Source: Roseofilum acuticapitatum BLCC-M154 (GTDB lineage Bacteria; Cyanobacteriota; Cyanobacteriia; Cyanobacteriales; Desertifilaceae). From it: a stretch of 64,000 nt of DNA. The translations under genes and the position numbers were made by a program. Where the stretch lies: assembly GCF_030068475.1 (NCBI RefSeq), contig NZ_JAQOSP010000101.1, forward strand, positions 62,001 to 126,000, in the 5' to 3' direction. Of this stretch, positions 25,935 to 33,931 are shown piece by piece (positions within the stretch are counted from its first letter, which is position 1; every line of letters starts with the position of its first letter). The notes below the pieces were generated by a model. The model was not told where the DNA came from and did not search any database. It saw nothing but the letters and a program-made list of their open reading frames with translations.

Positions 25935-27341
25935 TTACCGTTTGGGGAGCGGAGCAAGATTGGGACAAAAGAGGTTCGGTTTACGCAGTCCGGGGAACTG
26001 AAGCACGTATAACATCAGGGTACGACTGCATGTAACGGCGGTAAACATACTGATCGCGACCCCAATTCCCAGGGTGAGGGCAAAGCCTCGGACTAACCCT
26101 GTACCTAACCAGAATAGGGCAATACAGGAAATCAAGGTAGTCAGGTTACCATCGAGGATACTGGTAAATGCCCGATAAAAGCCCGATTCTACCGAGCGAT
26201 ACAGGGTTTTACCCTCTCGTAACTCTTCCCTGGTGCGCTCAAAGATGAGGACATTAGCATCTACCGCCATACCGATACTAAGGATAAAACCTGCAATTCC
26301 CGGTAGAGTCAGGGTAACTTGGAAGAGCTTAAACGCGGCAAAGGTGAGCAGAGAATAAACGACGAGGGCAATATTGGCGATCGCCCCTGGCAGCCGATAA
26401 TAGATCACCATATAGATTAGCACCAGCACCAAGCCACCCAACCCTGCATAGATACTGCGACGGATACTATCTTGTCCCAACGTCGCCCCAACCGTGCGGT
26501 TTTCCACAATTTCCACAGGCACGGGGAGAGCGCCTCCTCGCAGTTGGATCGACAAGTCATTGGCGGCTTCGGCGGTAAAATTACCCGTAATTTCCGCACG
26601 TCCCCCCACAATTCCAGTTTCAGCAAATTCTACACCGACGGTGGGGGCGCTAACGAGTTTATCGTCCAAGAAAATCCCAATACTGCGACCGGTTCCCGCT
26701 AAATTTCTCGTCAGTTCAGCAAACTTATCTCCCCCTTCACCATTAAATTCAAGTACGACGGCCCAGTTTGCACCGCCTTGGGGAGGACGGGGTAGGGAGT
26801 CTTGCAGTTGCTCACCCGTTAAGCCAACTTTGTCAAATAGGGGGGCAATTTCCTCATTGAGTTTATTAATCTGCTCCTGATTTTCGGCGATTTCCTCTGC
26901 GCTCAGTTCCGGATCTTCCTCTCTCAAAAGGGACTGCTCAAACTGCAACGTTCTCAAAATTTGATATTGAGCGGCAAACTCATCTTCTGTCCCTTGCCGT
27001 TGCTGGCGAAACTCCAACTGAGCTGTGCCTCCCAATACCCGTTCCGCCTGAGCCGGATCGTTGACCCCTGGCAGTTGAATCGAAAGCTGATCCTCTCCCA
27101 CAGTCTGAATCACCGCCTCCGAAACCCCCAAACCATTCACCCGATTTTCCATCACCGCTTGCACGGCTTCCAGCTTTCTAGGTGTAATTTCCGGCACTTC
27201 CGGTGTAGTTTTCACTTGAATCGTTAATTGTGCCCCCCCTTGTAGGTCTAAACCTAGGCGGGTTTCGACTTTCGCCAACACCGTGATCGCGGCGATCACC
27301 AGCACAATCATTAACGCTAAAATTGTTCGTTGTTTGCCCAT
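25935..27341 (-). CDS. secD: Protein translocase subunit SecD
   Basis: 468 residues from the Met at 27341 (MGKQRTILALMIVLVIAAIT). A reading from 27425 adds residues that merely translate a heptamer repeat (SLLITYYSLLITHS) and is rejected. LGLDLQGGAQLTIQVK, GLGVSEAVIQTVGEDQLSIQ and the C-terminal GIAGFILSIGMAVDANVLIF with FERTREELREG are SecD hallmarks. Includes the long P1 periplasmic domain, with a cyanobacterial charged insert around SAEEIAENQEQINKLNEEIA. Confidence 0.95.
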   Translation of the reverse strand: MGKQRTILALMIVLVIAAITVLAKVETRLGLDLQGGAQLTIQVKTTPEVPEITPRKLEAVQAVMENRVNGLGVSEAVIQTVGEDQLSIQLPGVNDPAQAERVLGGTAQLEFRQQRQGTEDEFAAQYQILRTLQFEQSLLREEDPELSAEEIAENQEQINKLNEEIAPLFDKVGLTGEQLQDSLPRPPQGGANWAVVLEFNGEGGDKFAELTRNLAGTGRSIGIFLDDKLVSAPTVGVEFAETGIVGGRAEITGNFTAEAANDLSIQLRGGALPVPVEIVENRTVGATLGQDSIRRSIYAGLGGLVLVLIYMVIYYRLPGAIANIALVVYSLLTFAAFKLFQVTLTLPGIAGFILSIGMAVDANVLIFERTREELREGKTLYRSVESGFYRAFTSILDGNLTTLISCIALFWLGTGLVRGFALTLGIGVAISMFTAVTCSRTLMLYVLQFPGLRKPNLFCPNLAPLPKR

Positions 27342-27345
27342 TGTT

Positions 27346-27466
27346 GAATGAGTAATGAGTAATGAGTAATAAGTAATGAGTAATGAGCTTTTCATCTCTA
27401 GAAGAGGAAGAGGGAGTGCGAGCATCTTGCTCGCTTTTCACCTCTAGCGAGCAAGATGCTTGCACT
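27346..27466. repeat. Heptamer tandem repeat and REP-like palindromes upstream of secD
   Basis: 27346-27387 is a run of AATGAGT heptamers with one variant unit. 27414-27434 and 27447-27466 are inverted copies of GAGTGCGAGCATCTTGCTCG, a palindromic repeat also found at 22970-22990, 35769-35789 and 50243-50263. The complement of the same heptamer occurs at 33817-33850. Confidence 0.7.
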
Positions 27467-27495
27467 ACTTGCCTCATTCCCCATTCCCCCATCTC

Positions 27496-28479
27496 CTAAA
27501 CCTGTAGGGCCATCATTTGTTTAACGGCTTCTACAATTTTACCCGGTTGGACAATGGTCAAATTTTCCAGGGTTCCATTATAAGGAGTGGGGATATCTTG
27601 GGAAGATAGGCGCACCACTGGAGCATCCAGTTCATCAAAAAACTGTTCATTAATCGAAGCTGTCAATTCTGCCCCAATTCCCCCGGTTTTCATGCATTCT
27701 TCCACAACAATCACTCGATGGGTTTTGCGAATCGATTGGCCAATGGTGTCAAAGTCTAAGGGTTTGAGGGAAATTAAATCAATGATCTCTGGATCGAATC
27801 CTTCTTGTTCTAGGGTTTTAGCTGCTTGCATAGCATGGTGACGCATCCGAGAATAGGTCAAAATCGTCACATCATCACCGCGACGGACGATTTCTGCTCG
27901 GTCTAAGGGCACTAAATATTCACTTTCCGGTAAGTTTTCCTTTAGGTTATAGAGCAACACATGCTCGAAGAATAAGACTGGGTTACCATCGCGAATGGCT
28001 GATTTCATCAGTCCTTTGGCATTATAGGGGGTGGAACAGGCGACAATTTTCAGTCCTGGAACGGCTTGGAAATAGGCTTCTAGCCGTTGGGAGTGTTCTG
28101 CACCAAGTTGTTTACCTACTCCACCGGGGCCCCGAATCACGAGGGGAATGGTAAAGTTGCCCCCAGAGGTATAGCGCAACATGCCCGCGTTATTCGAGAT
28201 TTGGTTGAACGCGAGGAGCAAAAAGCCCATATTCATCCCTTCAATGATCGGTCGCAGTCCAGTCATCGCAGCGCCAACGGCTAGTCCGGTGAAGCTGTTT
28301 TCCGCAATGGGAGTATCGAGTACCCGCAGTTCTCCATATTTTTCATAGAGTCCTTTGGTGACTTTGTAGGAACCGCCATATTGGCCAACATCTTCGCCTA
28401 AAACGAAGACGGAGGGATCGCGGGCCATTTCTTCGTCGATCGCTTCCCGGAGAGCATTGAAGAATAGTGTTTCTGCCAT
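27496..28479 (-). CDS. pdhB: Pyruvate dehydrogenase E1 component, beta subunit
   Basis: 327 residues. [40 protein letters not shown] (thiamine diphosphate-contacting Glu), [20 protein letters not shown], and the end [20 protein letters not shown] all match E1-beta of the cyanobacterial/plastid type. Partner PdhA is not in the window. Makes acetyl-CoA from pyruvate with E2 and E3. Confidence 0.95.
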   Translation of the reverse strand: MAETLFFNALREAIDEEMARDPSVFVLGEDVGQYGGSYKVTKGLYEKYGELRVLDTPIAENSFTGLAVGAAMTGLRPIIEGMNMGFLLLAFNQISNNAGMLRYTSGGNFTIPLVIRGPGGVGKQLGAEHSQRLEAYFQAVPGLKIVACSTPYNAKGLMKSAIRDGNPVLFFEHVLLYNLKENLPESEYLVPLDRAEIVRRGDDVTILTYSRMRHHAMQAAKTLEQEGFDPEIIDLISLKPLDFDTIGQSIRKTHRVIVVEECMKTGGIGAELTASINEQFFDELDAPVVRLSSQDIPTPYNGTLENLTIVQPGKIVEAVKQMMALQV

Positions 28480-28549
28480 TTGCTACGATAAATAGAGTGT
28501 GGGGTTAGGTCAAAGTAGCAGTTTAACAAAAAATGGGGTCTTCGCAGTC

Positions 28550-28645
28550 ATGGCGATCGAATCTGCGCTCGATTGGTTGGCGGTAGCTGGATATTTGGCG
28601 TTTGCGTCGTTTATTATCTGGCAAGTGCTGACTCGTTCAAAATAG
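28550..28645 (+). CDS. 31-residue single-span membrane peptide
   Basis: ATG at 28550: MAIESALDWLAVAGYLAFAS then FIIWQVLTRSK and TAG. One hydrophobic span, acidic start and a basic tail predict N-out, C-in topology. Size and shape resemble the small subunits of photosystems, cytochrome b6f and NDH-1, but it is not one whose sequence I can name. It is divergent from pdhB with about 70 nt between starts. The ATG falls in a HIP1-like context (ATGGCGATCGA). Confidence 0.5.
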   Translation: MAIESALDWLAVAGYLAFASFIIWQVLTRSK

Positions 28646-28706
28646 GCTGGTGTCAATGGCCAACACTAGGGTAAACTGGACTCTCGGAATCAACCCTTAC
28701 AGCATA

Positions 28707-29297
28707 ATGAACGAAACTCTTTGCTTAAAGCAAGAGCATAAGGCAACTCAATTAAAGATTTTTCTACTTCCTCTTAACGAGAGTCATATTCAACACTTAA
28801 TTCGACTCGCCCAAGAGAAAGATTTAGTGAATCTCATGGGTTGGGATACGTTTTTTGAAATAGAGGATACGGCTGGATTTATTACAGCCATTTCCGAGTA
28901 TGCTTTGCCGGACTCGATCGCCAGCGATCCGATAGTTTTAGGCATTTACTTAGATCGAGATGCCAAACCGATTGGATATGCTGTCCTCAAAGGATTGAAT
29001 GAGCAGTTAAAAACGGCAGAAGTCGGTGTAGCTGTTCTCGATCGCAAATATAGAAATAAAGGCTATGGCAGGCTGGGCTTAAATCGAATCTTGGCTTATG
29101 CCTTCCAAGAATTAGGTATGACCCGGATTTGGGCAACCATTCTGCCGTCTAACCACTACTCCGTGAACATGGTTAAAAAGTCAGGTTTTTCGGTCAAAGA
29201 ACTGATGCCCAATTCTTGGACTCTGCCCAATGGAGAGTTGGTGGATATGGTATGGATGGAAGTCACCCCTGAGACCTGGAGATCGGTAGATAAATAA
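28707..29297 (+). CDS. GNAT-family N-acetyltransferase
   Basis: About 196 residues from ATG 28707. Core AEVGVAVLDRKYRNKGYGRL contains the acetyl-CoA-binding R/Q-x-x-G-x-G/A element (RNKGYGRLG), and GMTRIWATILPSNHYSVNMV KKSGF is the usual last strand-helix. Closest in style to RimJ/RimL-type enzymes; acceptor unknown. Its TAA overlaps the ATG of the SET gene by one nt (TAATG), implying coupled translation. Confidence 0.8.
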   Translation: MNETLCLKQEHKATQLKIFLLPLNESHIQHLIRLAQEKDLVNLMGWDTFFEIEDTAGFITAISEYALPDSIASDPIVLGIYLDRDAKPIGYAVLKGLNEQLKTAEVGVAVLDRKYRNKGYGRLGLNRILAYAFQELGMTRIWATILPSNHYSVNMVKKSGFSVKELMPNSWTLPNGELVDMVWMEVTPETWRSVDK

Positions 29298-29668
29298 TGA
29301 TTGAAATTCAACTTTTCCCAGAAAAAGGACGTGGAGTGGTCGCTACCCAACTGATTCCCAAAGGTACAGTAATTGAAAAAGCACCCGTGGTGGACTTTCC
29401 AGCAAAAGAGCGATCGCTTCTAGATAGTACAAAAGTATTTAAGTATTACTTTGTCATCCCTTCAGAATACGAGAAAGGGAAAGAGGTGAGGGCCTATCTG
29501 GTGTTTGGATTAGCCTCTTTCTGCAATCATTCCGAAAGCCCAAATACTCATATGAATTGGGTGGAAGAGGAGACGGGTTTATGGGCCCATTTAATCGCCT
29601 CTGAGGAGATTCAGCCAGGAGACGAATGTTTGATGTTCTATACCAATATCGATCAATATTCTTTCTAG
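29297..29668 (+). CDS. Small SET-domain protein (putative lysine methyltransferase)
   Basis: 123 residues, essentially only a SET domain: KGRGVVATQLIPKGTVIEKA at the start, FGLASFCNHSESPNTHMNW (the N-H-S-x-x-P-N cofactor signature) and EIQPGDECLMFYTN at the end. Pre- and post-SET cysteines are absent, as usual in bacterial short forms. Overlap with the GNAT gene suggests both modify the same target or pathway; that is inference. Confidence 0.82.
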   Translation: MIEIQLFPEKGRGVVATQLIPKGTVIEKAPVVDFPAKERSLLDSTKVFKYYFVIPSEYEKGKEVRAYLVFGLASFCNHSESPNTHMNWVEEETGLWAHLIASEEIQPGDECLMFYTNIDQYSF

Positions 29669-29707
29669 CGATCGCCTACAATCAGAGAAACGGGATCTAG
29701 AAAACCT

Positions 29708-30613
29708 ATGACTCAAGCCGTAACTTTTCCCACGAAACTCCCCAACCATATGGAATTGCCAGAGGAGGATGGCTCGGTTGTGAAGAACTTCCAAGAACAC
29801 CCCCAGAGCATTATCCTCACAGATTCCATTGGCTCGGTGATGAAAAGATTGCATCCAGATGGACAGTATGCGATTGGACAAGATAGCGGTATCTATTGGC
29901 GACTAACCGATCCCCCGGAAAGAGGTTGTGAAGCGCCAGATTGGTTTTATATCCCCAATGTTCCTCCTCTGCTGGATGGTCAATATCGTCGTTCCTATGT
30001 CCTTTGGCAAGAACATATTCAGCCCTCAGTGGTGCTGGAATTTGCCAGTGGTGATGGTACGGAGGAGCGAGATAACACTCCTCTAGCGGTAGCGAATGGG
30101 ACAAAGAAGAGCAAGCCTGGAAAATATTGGGTTTACGAACAAGTGATGCGGATTCCCTACTATGGCATTTTTTCCATGAGTGCCGGGACTTTGGAGGTGT
30201 ATCATTTGCAAGACATGACGTATCGTAAATTGACCCCGAACGATCGCGGCCATTATCCCATTCCTCCTTTGGAAGTGGAGTTAGGACTGTGGGAAGGGAA
30301 TTACCAGAATCAGCATCAAAAGTGGTTGCGCTGGTGGGATAACCAAGGGAACTTGTTACTCACAGGAGAGGAACGCGCTGCATTAGCAGAAGAACGGGTA
30401 ACCCTGGTACAGCAGGAGCGCGATCGCGCCACTCAAGAGGCTACCCTAGCACAGCAGGAGCGCGATCGCGCCACAGAACGAGCAGAACAAGCGGAGCAAA
30501 ACCAACGAGAAGCCATTTCTCGTCTTGCTAACATGGGATTAAATTCCGCACAAATTGCCGAAGCCTTGAATTTATCTGTTGAGGAAGTCAGGGCGATCGC
30601 GAACATTGAGTGA
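29708..30613 (+). CDS. Uma2-family protein with coiled-coil tail, paralogue 1
   Basis: 301 residues. Uma2-type core (QDSGIYWRLTDPPERGCEAP DWFYIPNVPP; SVVLEFASGDGTEERD; GKYWVYEQVMRIPYYGIFSM) followed by a charged coiled coil from about residue 222. The coiled coil contains two 14-residue units (QQERDRATQEATLA and QQERDRATERAEQA), coded by a 42-bp tandem repeat at about 30405-30490 that includes GAGCGCGATCGCGCCAC. The C-terminal LANMGLNSAQIAEALNLSVE is an HTH-like helix pair common behind such Uma2 proteins. Confidence 0.85.
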   Translation: MTQAVTFPTKLPNHMELPEEDGSVVKNFQEHPQSIILTDSIGSVMKRLHPDGQYAIGQDSGIYWRLTDPPERGCEAPDWFYIPNVPPLLDGQYRRSYVLWQEHIQPSVVLEFASGDGTEERDNTPLAVANGTKKSKPGKYWVYEQVMRIPYYGIFSMSAGTLEVYHLQDMTYRKLTPNDRGHYPIPPLEVELGLWEGNYQNQHQKWLRWWDNQGNLLLTGEERAALAEERVTLVQQERDRATQEATLAQQERDRATERAEQAEQNQREAISRLANMGLNSAQIAEALNLSVEEVRAIANIE

Positions 30614-30628
30614 CCAACTAGAACAGCT

Positions 30629-31465
30629 ATGACTCAAGCCGTAACTTTTCCCACTAAACCACCTGACCATATGGACTTGCCAGAGGAGGATGGCTCGGTT
30701 GTGAAAAACTTCCAAGAACACCCGCAAAGCATTATCCTCACGGACTCCATTGGCTCGGTCATGAAAAGACTGCATCCAGATGGACAGTATGTGATCGGAC
30801 ACGATAGCGGTATCTATTGGCGACTAACCGATCCTCCCCAACGGGGTTGTGAAGCGCCAGATTGGTTCTATATTCGCAATGTTCCGCCTCTTCTGGACGG
30901 TCAATATCGCCGTTCCTATGTCCTTTGGCAAGAATATATTAAGCCCTTCGTGGTGCTGGAATTTGCTAGTGGCGATGGTACAGAAGAACGAGATCAAACC
31001 TCTCTTGCCGTAGCCAATAGTACAGAAAAAAGTAAGCCAGGAAAATATTGGGTTTACGAACAAGTGATGCGGATTCCCTACTATGGCATTTTTTCCATGA
31101 GTGCGGGGACGCTGGAAGTGTATAATTTGCAGGATATAACCTATCGTAAATTGACCCCGAACGATCGCGGCCATTATCCCATTCCTCCTTTAGAAGTGGA
31201 GTTAGGACTGTGGGAAGGGAATTACCAAAATCAACATCAACAGTGGTTGCGCTGGTGGGATAATCAAGGGAATTTATTGCTCACCGGAGAAGAACGGGCT
31301 GCGGTTGCGGAACTCGAACGCGATCGCGCCACAGAGCGAGCAGAACAAGCGGAGCGATCGCAGCGAGAAGCCATTGCTCGCTTGGCTAACATGGGCTTAA
31401 ATTCCGAACAAATTGCCGAAGCCTTGAATTTATCGATTGAAGACGTGAGGGCGATCGTCCTCTAG
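30629..31465 (+). CDS. Uma2-family protein with coiled-coil tail, paralogue 2
   Basis: 278 residues, near-identical to the preceding gene over the first 230 residues (both begin TQAVTFPTK and share DGSVVKNFQEHPQSIILTDS). It has one coiled-coil unit (ELERDRATERAEQAERSQRE) where the neighbour has two, so the 23-residue difference in length comes mainly from repeat number. The same HTH-like ending is kept. Only 15 nt separate the two, so this is a recent tandem duplication. Confidence 0.85.
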   Translation: MTQAVTFPTKPPDHMDLPEEDGSVVKNFQEHPQSIILTDSIGSVMKRLHPDGQYVIGHDSGIYWRLTDPPQRGCEAPDWFYIRNVPPLLDGQYRRSYVLWQEYIKPFVVLEFASGDGTEERDQTSLAVANSTEKSKPGKYWVYEQVMRIPYYGIFSMSAGTLEVYNLQDITYRKLTPNDRGHYPIPPLEVELGLWEGNYQNQHQQWLRWWDNQGNLLLTGEERAAVAELERDRATERAEQAERSQREAIARLANMGLNSEQIAEALNLSIEDVRAIVL

Positions 31466-31565
31466 AAAAAGGGGGTAAGGTGGGCAGGAGGATACTTGAG
31501 ATGACTCTGAACTAGAGGAGATTCTCCAATGGATAAACTAGAGTTTTATCGAGATACTATTAAGA

Positions 31566-31985
31566 ATGGCAAAAGATATCTATCATGAAACAGTTAAAAT
31601 GGCTTTAATTAAAGATGGCTGGACAATTACCAATGATCCACTGTCCTTAGCCGTTGGAGGCCGAATGGTTTATGTAGATCTGGGCGCAGAAAAACTATTA
31701 GCTGCTGAAAAAGATAACCAAAGAATTGCTGTAGAGATAAAAAGTTTTGTGCGTCCATCTCCTGTACAAGATTTAGAAAATGCTCTGGGTCAATATGTGC
31801 TTTACAGAGGATTAATGCAAGAATCACCTCTTCATCAAGATCGTAAGCTATATTTAGCCGTTTCGGATTTAGTTTATTTTGATTTTTTTGAGGAAAAAAT
31901 AGCTCAAATTGCTATTCGTACCAATCAAGTTAAAGTATTGACATTTGATGAAACATCACAGGAGATAAGCCAATGGATAGAGTAA
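31566..31985 (+). CDS. xisH: XisH-type endonuclease-fold protein
   Basis: 139 residues, the full XisH length: AKDIYHETVKMALIKDGWTI, TNDPLSLAVGGRMVYVDLGA, KDNQRIAVEIKSF and a C-terminal VLTFDETSQEISQWIE. The D...E-x-K arrangement (VDLGAEKLLAAEK ... IAVEIKSF) is that of PD-(D/E)xK nucleases. Named after a factor needed for fdxN-element excision in Anabaena, but widespread in strains without that element. Overlaps xisI by 13 nt. Confidence 0.92.
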   Translation: MAKDIYHETVKMALIKDGWTITNDPLSLAVGGRMVYVDLGAEKLLAAEKDNQRIAVEIKSFVRPSPVQDLENALGQYVLYRGLMQESPLHQDRKLYLAVSDLVYFDFFEEKIAQIAIRTNQVKVLTFDETSQEISQWIE

Positions 31986-32308
31986 ATAAATATGGTCAAC
32001 TGATCCAAGAAATTCTAGACTACTATGCCCAAATTCCTTATAGTCATGGTGATATTAAGAGCCATGTCATTGCTGATTGGACAAACCATCATTTTATGTT
32101 AGTGATTATCGGTTGGGATGGAAAACATCGGGTTCATGGGATGATTACCCATGCCCAGATTATTGACGGAAAAATCTGGATTCACCGCGATGGGATTGAA
32201 GATGGAATCACGGAAAAATTGCTAGAAGCGGGTGTGCCGAAATCGGATATTGTTTTAGCCTTTCACCCGCCACACATTCGCCCCCATACTGGATTTGCGA
32301 TCGCCTAA
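31973..32308 (+). CDS. xisI: XisI protein
   Basis: 111 residues: DRVNKYGQLIQEILDYYAQI, then VIADWTNHHFMLVIIGWDGK, DGKIWIHRDGIEDGITEKLL and the family ending DIVLAFHPPHIRPHTGFAIA. Always paired with XisH; some authors suspect a toxin-antitoxin-like relation, which is not shown here. Nearly identical to the second copy at 33394. Confidence 0.92.
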   Translation: MDRVNKYGQLIQEILDYYAQIPYSHGDIKSHVIADWTNHHFMLVIIGWDGKHRVHGMITHAQIIDGKIWIHRDGIEDGITEKLLEAGVPKSDIVLAFHPPHIRPHTGFAIA

Positions 32309-32334
32309 TTCTAGGGTATCTGTTAGAGCCTCCA

Positions 32335-33189
32335 TCAGGAAAGACTTAAAAATCGCTCTAAGGCTTCTGTAATGGTTGGAGGCCAACGGCGGATGTTTTT
32401 CACCCAATCTATATCTTTATACCGAGAGTCTAAACCGACGGCGGCTACCCAGTTACTTTCGGCTTCTCCTTGTTTCCCTGCTACCCATAAGGCGGCGCTT
32501 AAGGCGGCTCGCATGTCGGCAAATTGGGGATATTTGCGGTTGAGATTTCGCATCATTTTGATGGCTTGTTCGGTTTCGCCGAGTTCGTAGGTGGCGAGGG
32601 CTTGACTGGCGAGGGCAAAGGCGAAGTTAGGGGCAAGTTCGTTACAGGTTTTATAATCGGCGATCGCCCCTTCCCAGTCTTGTAAGCCCATTTTGGCATT
32701 ACCGCGATTGTTGTATGCCTGGGCATCATCGGGGTTAATCTCTAGGATATGATTGTAGTCTTCAATGGCTTCTGTATAGCGTCCTAGTCCTTCTAAGGCT
32801 GCTCCCCGGTTGAGATAGGGATCGGTGACAGAGGGAGCGAGTTCGATCGCTTCATTATAATCGGCGATCGCCCCCTCAAAATCTCCCTGACTCGCACGGG
32901 TAATCCCCCGATTGCTCCAAGCGGCGGCACTTTCGGGATAAGCCTCTAAAATTTCCGTCCAATCCGCTTCTGCTGTGGCAAAATTCCCTTGATTTGCCGC
33001 CGTAAACGCTTCCTGCGCCACCTCTTCTAAGTTCCTCGACTCATCCACCGCACTAATTAACTGAGGCGTAGCACTGTTTTGATCCCAAATCTGATGAGGA
33101 AATTCCCGCATGGAAATCGCCTGGGCTGGCAAAATAATACTGGCTACGAGAATGACGACAATTAACAGTCCTTTCCAAAATACATTCAT
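32335..33189 (-). CDS. Exported TPR-repeat protein
   Basis: 284 residues with a signal peptide (VFWKGLLIVVILVASIILPA-QA). At least four TPR units, for example AAWSNRGITRASQGDFEGAI, PYLNRGAALEGLGRYTEAIE and AYNNRGNAKMGLQDWEGAIA. A C-terminal part (AALWVAGKQGEAESNWVAAV ... DIDWVKNIRRWPPTITEALE) is typical of cyanobacterial thylakoid- or periplasm-facing TPR proteins. It lies, on the opposite strand, between the two xisHI loci. Partner unknown. Confidence 0.82.
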   Translation of the reverse strand: MNVFWKGLLIVVILVASIILPAQAISMREFPHQIWDQNSATPQLISAVDESRNLEEVAQEAFTAANQGNFATAEADWTEILEAYPESAAAWSNRGITRASQGDFEGAIADYNEAIELAPSVTDPYLNRGAALEGLGRYTEAIEDYNHILEINPDDAQAYNNRGNAKMGLQDWEGAIADYKTCNELAPNFAFALASQALATYELGETEQAIKMMRNLNRKYPQFADMRAALSAALWVAGKQGEAESNWVAAVGLDSRYKDIDWVKNIRRWPPTITEALERFLSLS

Positions 33190-33307
33190 AAGTACGATTA
33201 TAATCAGGATATTTCTTAGAGTTTACTGATTCTGAAATAAATTTTATTATATCCTAAAAATGCCTTTTTGTACAGACACAAAACGATCCACATTCTAGGG
33301 GGTTGAG

Positions 33308-33406
33308 ATGGCGAAAGACATTTATCACGAAACGGTAAAAACGGCTTTAATTAAAGTGTTGACGTTTGATGAAACATCACAGGAGATAAGCCAATGGATA
33401 GAGTAA
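33308..33406 (+). pseudogene. xisH: xisH with a 107-codon in-frame deletion
   Basis: ATG 33308 starts MAKDIYHETVKTALIK, matching residues 1-16 of the intact XisH, and jumps directly to VLTFDETSQEISQWIE, its last 16 residues. Comparing DNA, the join lies at TTAAAG, present at both ends of the missing part in the intact copy (ATTAAAGATGG and GTTAAAGTATT). The frame stays open, giving a 32-residue product that lacks all nuclease residues. It still overlaps xisI by 13 nt, so it may survive to translate xisI. Confidence 0.85.
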
Positions 33407-33729
33407 ATGAATATGGTCAACTGATCCAAGAAATTCTAGACTACTATGCCCAAATTCCCTATAGTCATGGTGACATTAAAAGCCATGTGATTGCTGATTG
33501 GACAAACTATCACTTTATGTTGGTGATTATTGGTTGGGATGGAAAATACCGCGTTCATGGTATGATTACCCATGCCCAGATTATTGATGGTAAAATCTGG
33601 ATTCACCGCGATGGGATTGAGGATGGAATTACTGAAAAATTATTAGAAGCAGGCGTGCCGAAATCGGATATTGTTTTAGGCTTTCACCCGCCCCACATTC
33701 GCCCCCATACTGGATTTGCGATCGCCTGA
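33394..33729 (+). CDS. xisI: XisI protein, second copy
   Basis: 111 residues, differing from the copy at 31973 at only about five positions (for example N-E-Y, W-T-N-Y-H-F, K-Y-R-V, V-L-G-F). All family motifs are intact. It is preceded by the deleted xisH, so it stands without a working partner in cis; it could act with the XisH encoded at 31566. Confidence 0.9.
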   Translation: MDRVNEYGQLIQEILDYYAQIPYSHGDIKSHVIADWTNYHFMLVIIGWDGKYRVHGMITHAQIIDGKIWIHRDGIEDGITEKLLEAGVPKSDIVLGFHPPHIRPHTGFAIA

Positions 33730-33816
33730 TCCTAGGAGATACAGCAGTTTTCGCTGCTATGGGGTACATTTGAATCGCCCTCAATCTGCCCTTATACAAG
33801 ACTCAGAGGGACTTTC

Positions 33817-33910
33817 TTACTCATTACTCATTACTCATTACTCATTACTTAACAGCGCGAAGCGCTGTAAGCCCTCATCCCCCTGCCCCCTTCTCCCGCA
33901 GGAGAAGGGG
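33817..33910. repeat. Heptamer tandem repeat plus hairpins between xisI and ruvB
   Basis: 33817-33850 is a run of TTACTCA heptamers. It is followed by the palindrome AACAGCGCGAAGCGCTGT and by CCCCCTTCTCCC-GCAG-GAGAAGGGGG, which could end transcription of the convergent genes. The remainder of the 33730-33931 gap shows nothing else. Confidence 0.6.
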
Positions 33911-33931
33911 GAAAGCAATACAGAACCTCGC

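Noticed and set aside
25468-26001. 177-residue plus-strand frame antisense to secF
   Set aside because: Shadow of a real gene on the opposite strand; Ser/Pro-rich composition is typical of antisense frames.
27342-27425. Longer N-terminus of SecD
   Set aside because: The extra 28 residues are translated heptamer repeat; SecD homology starts at Met 27341.
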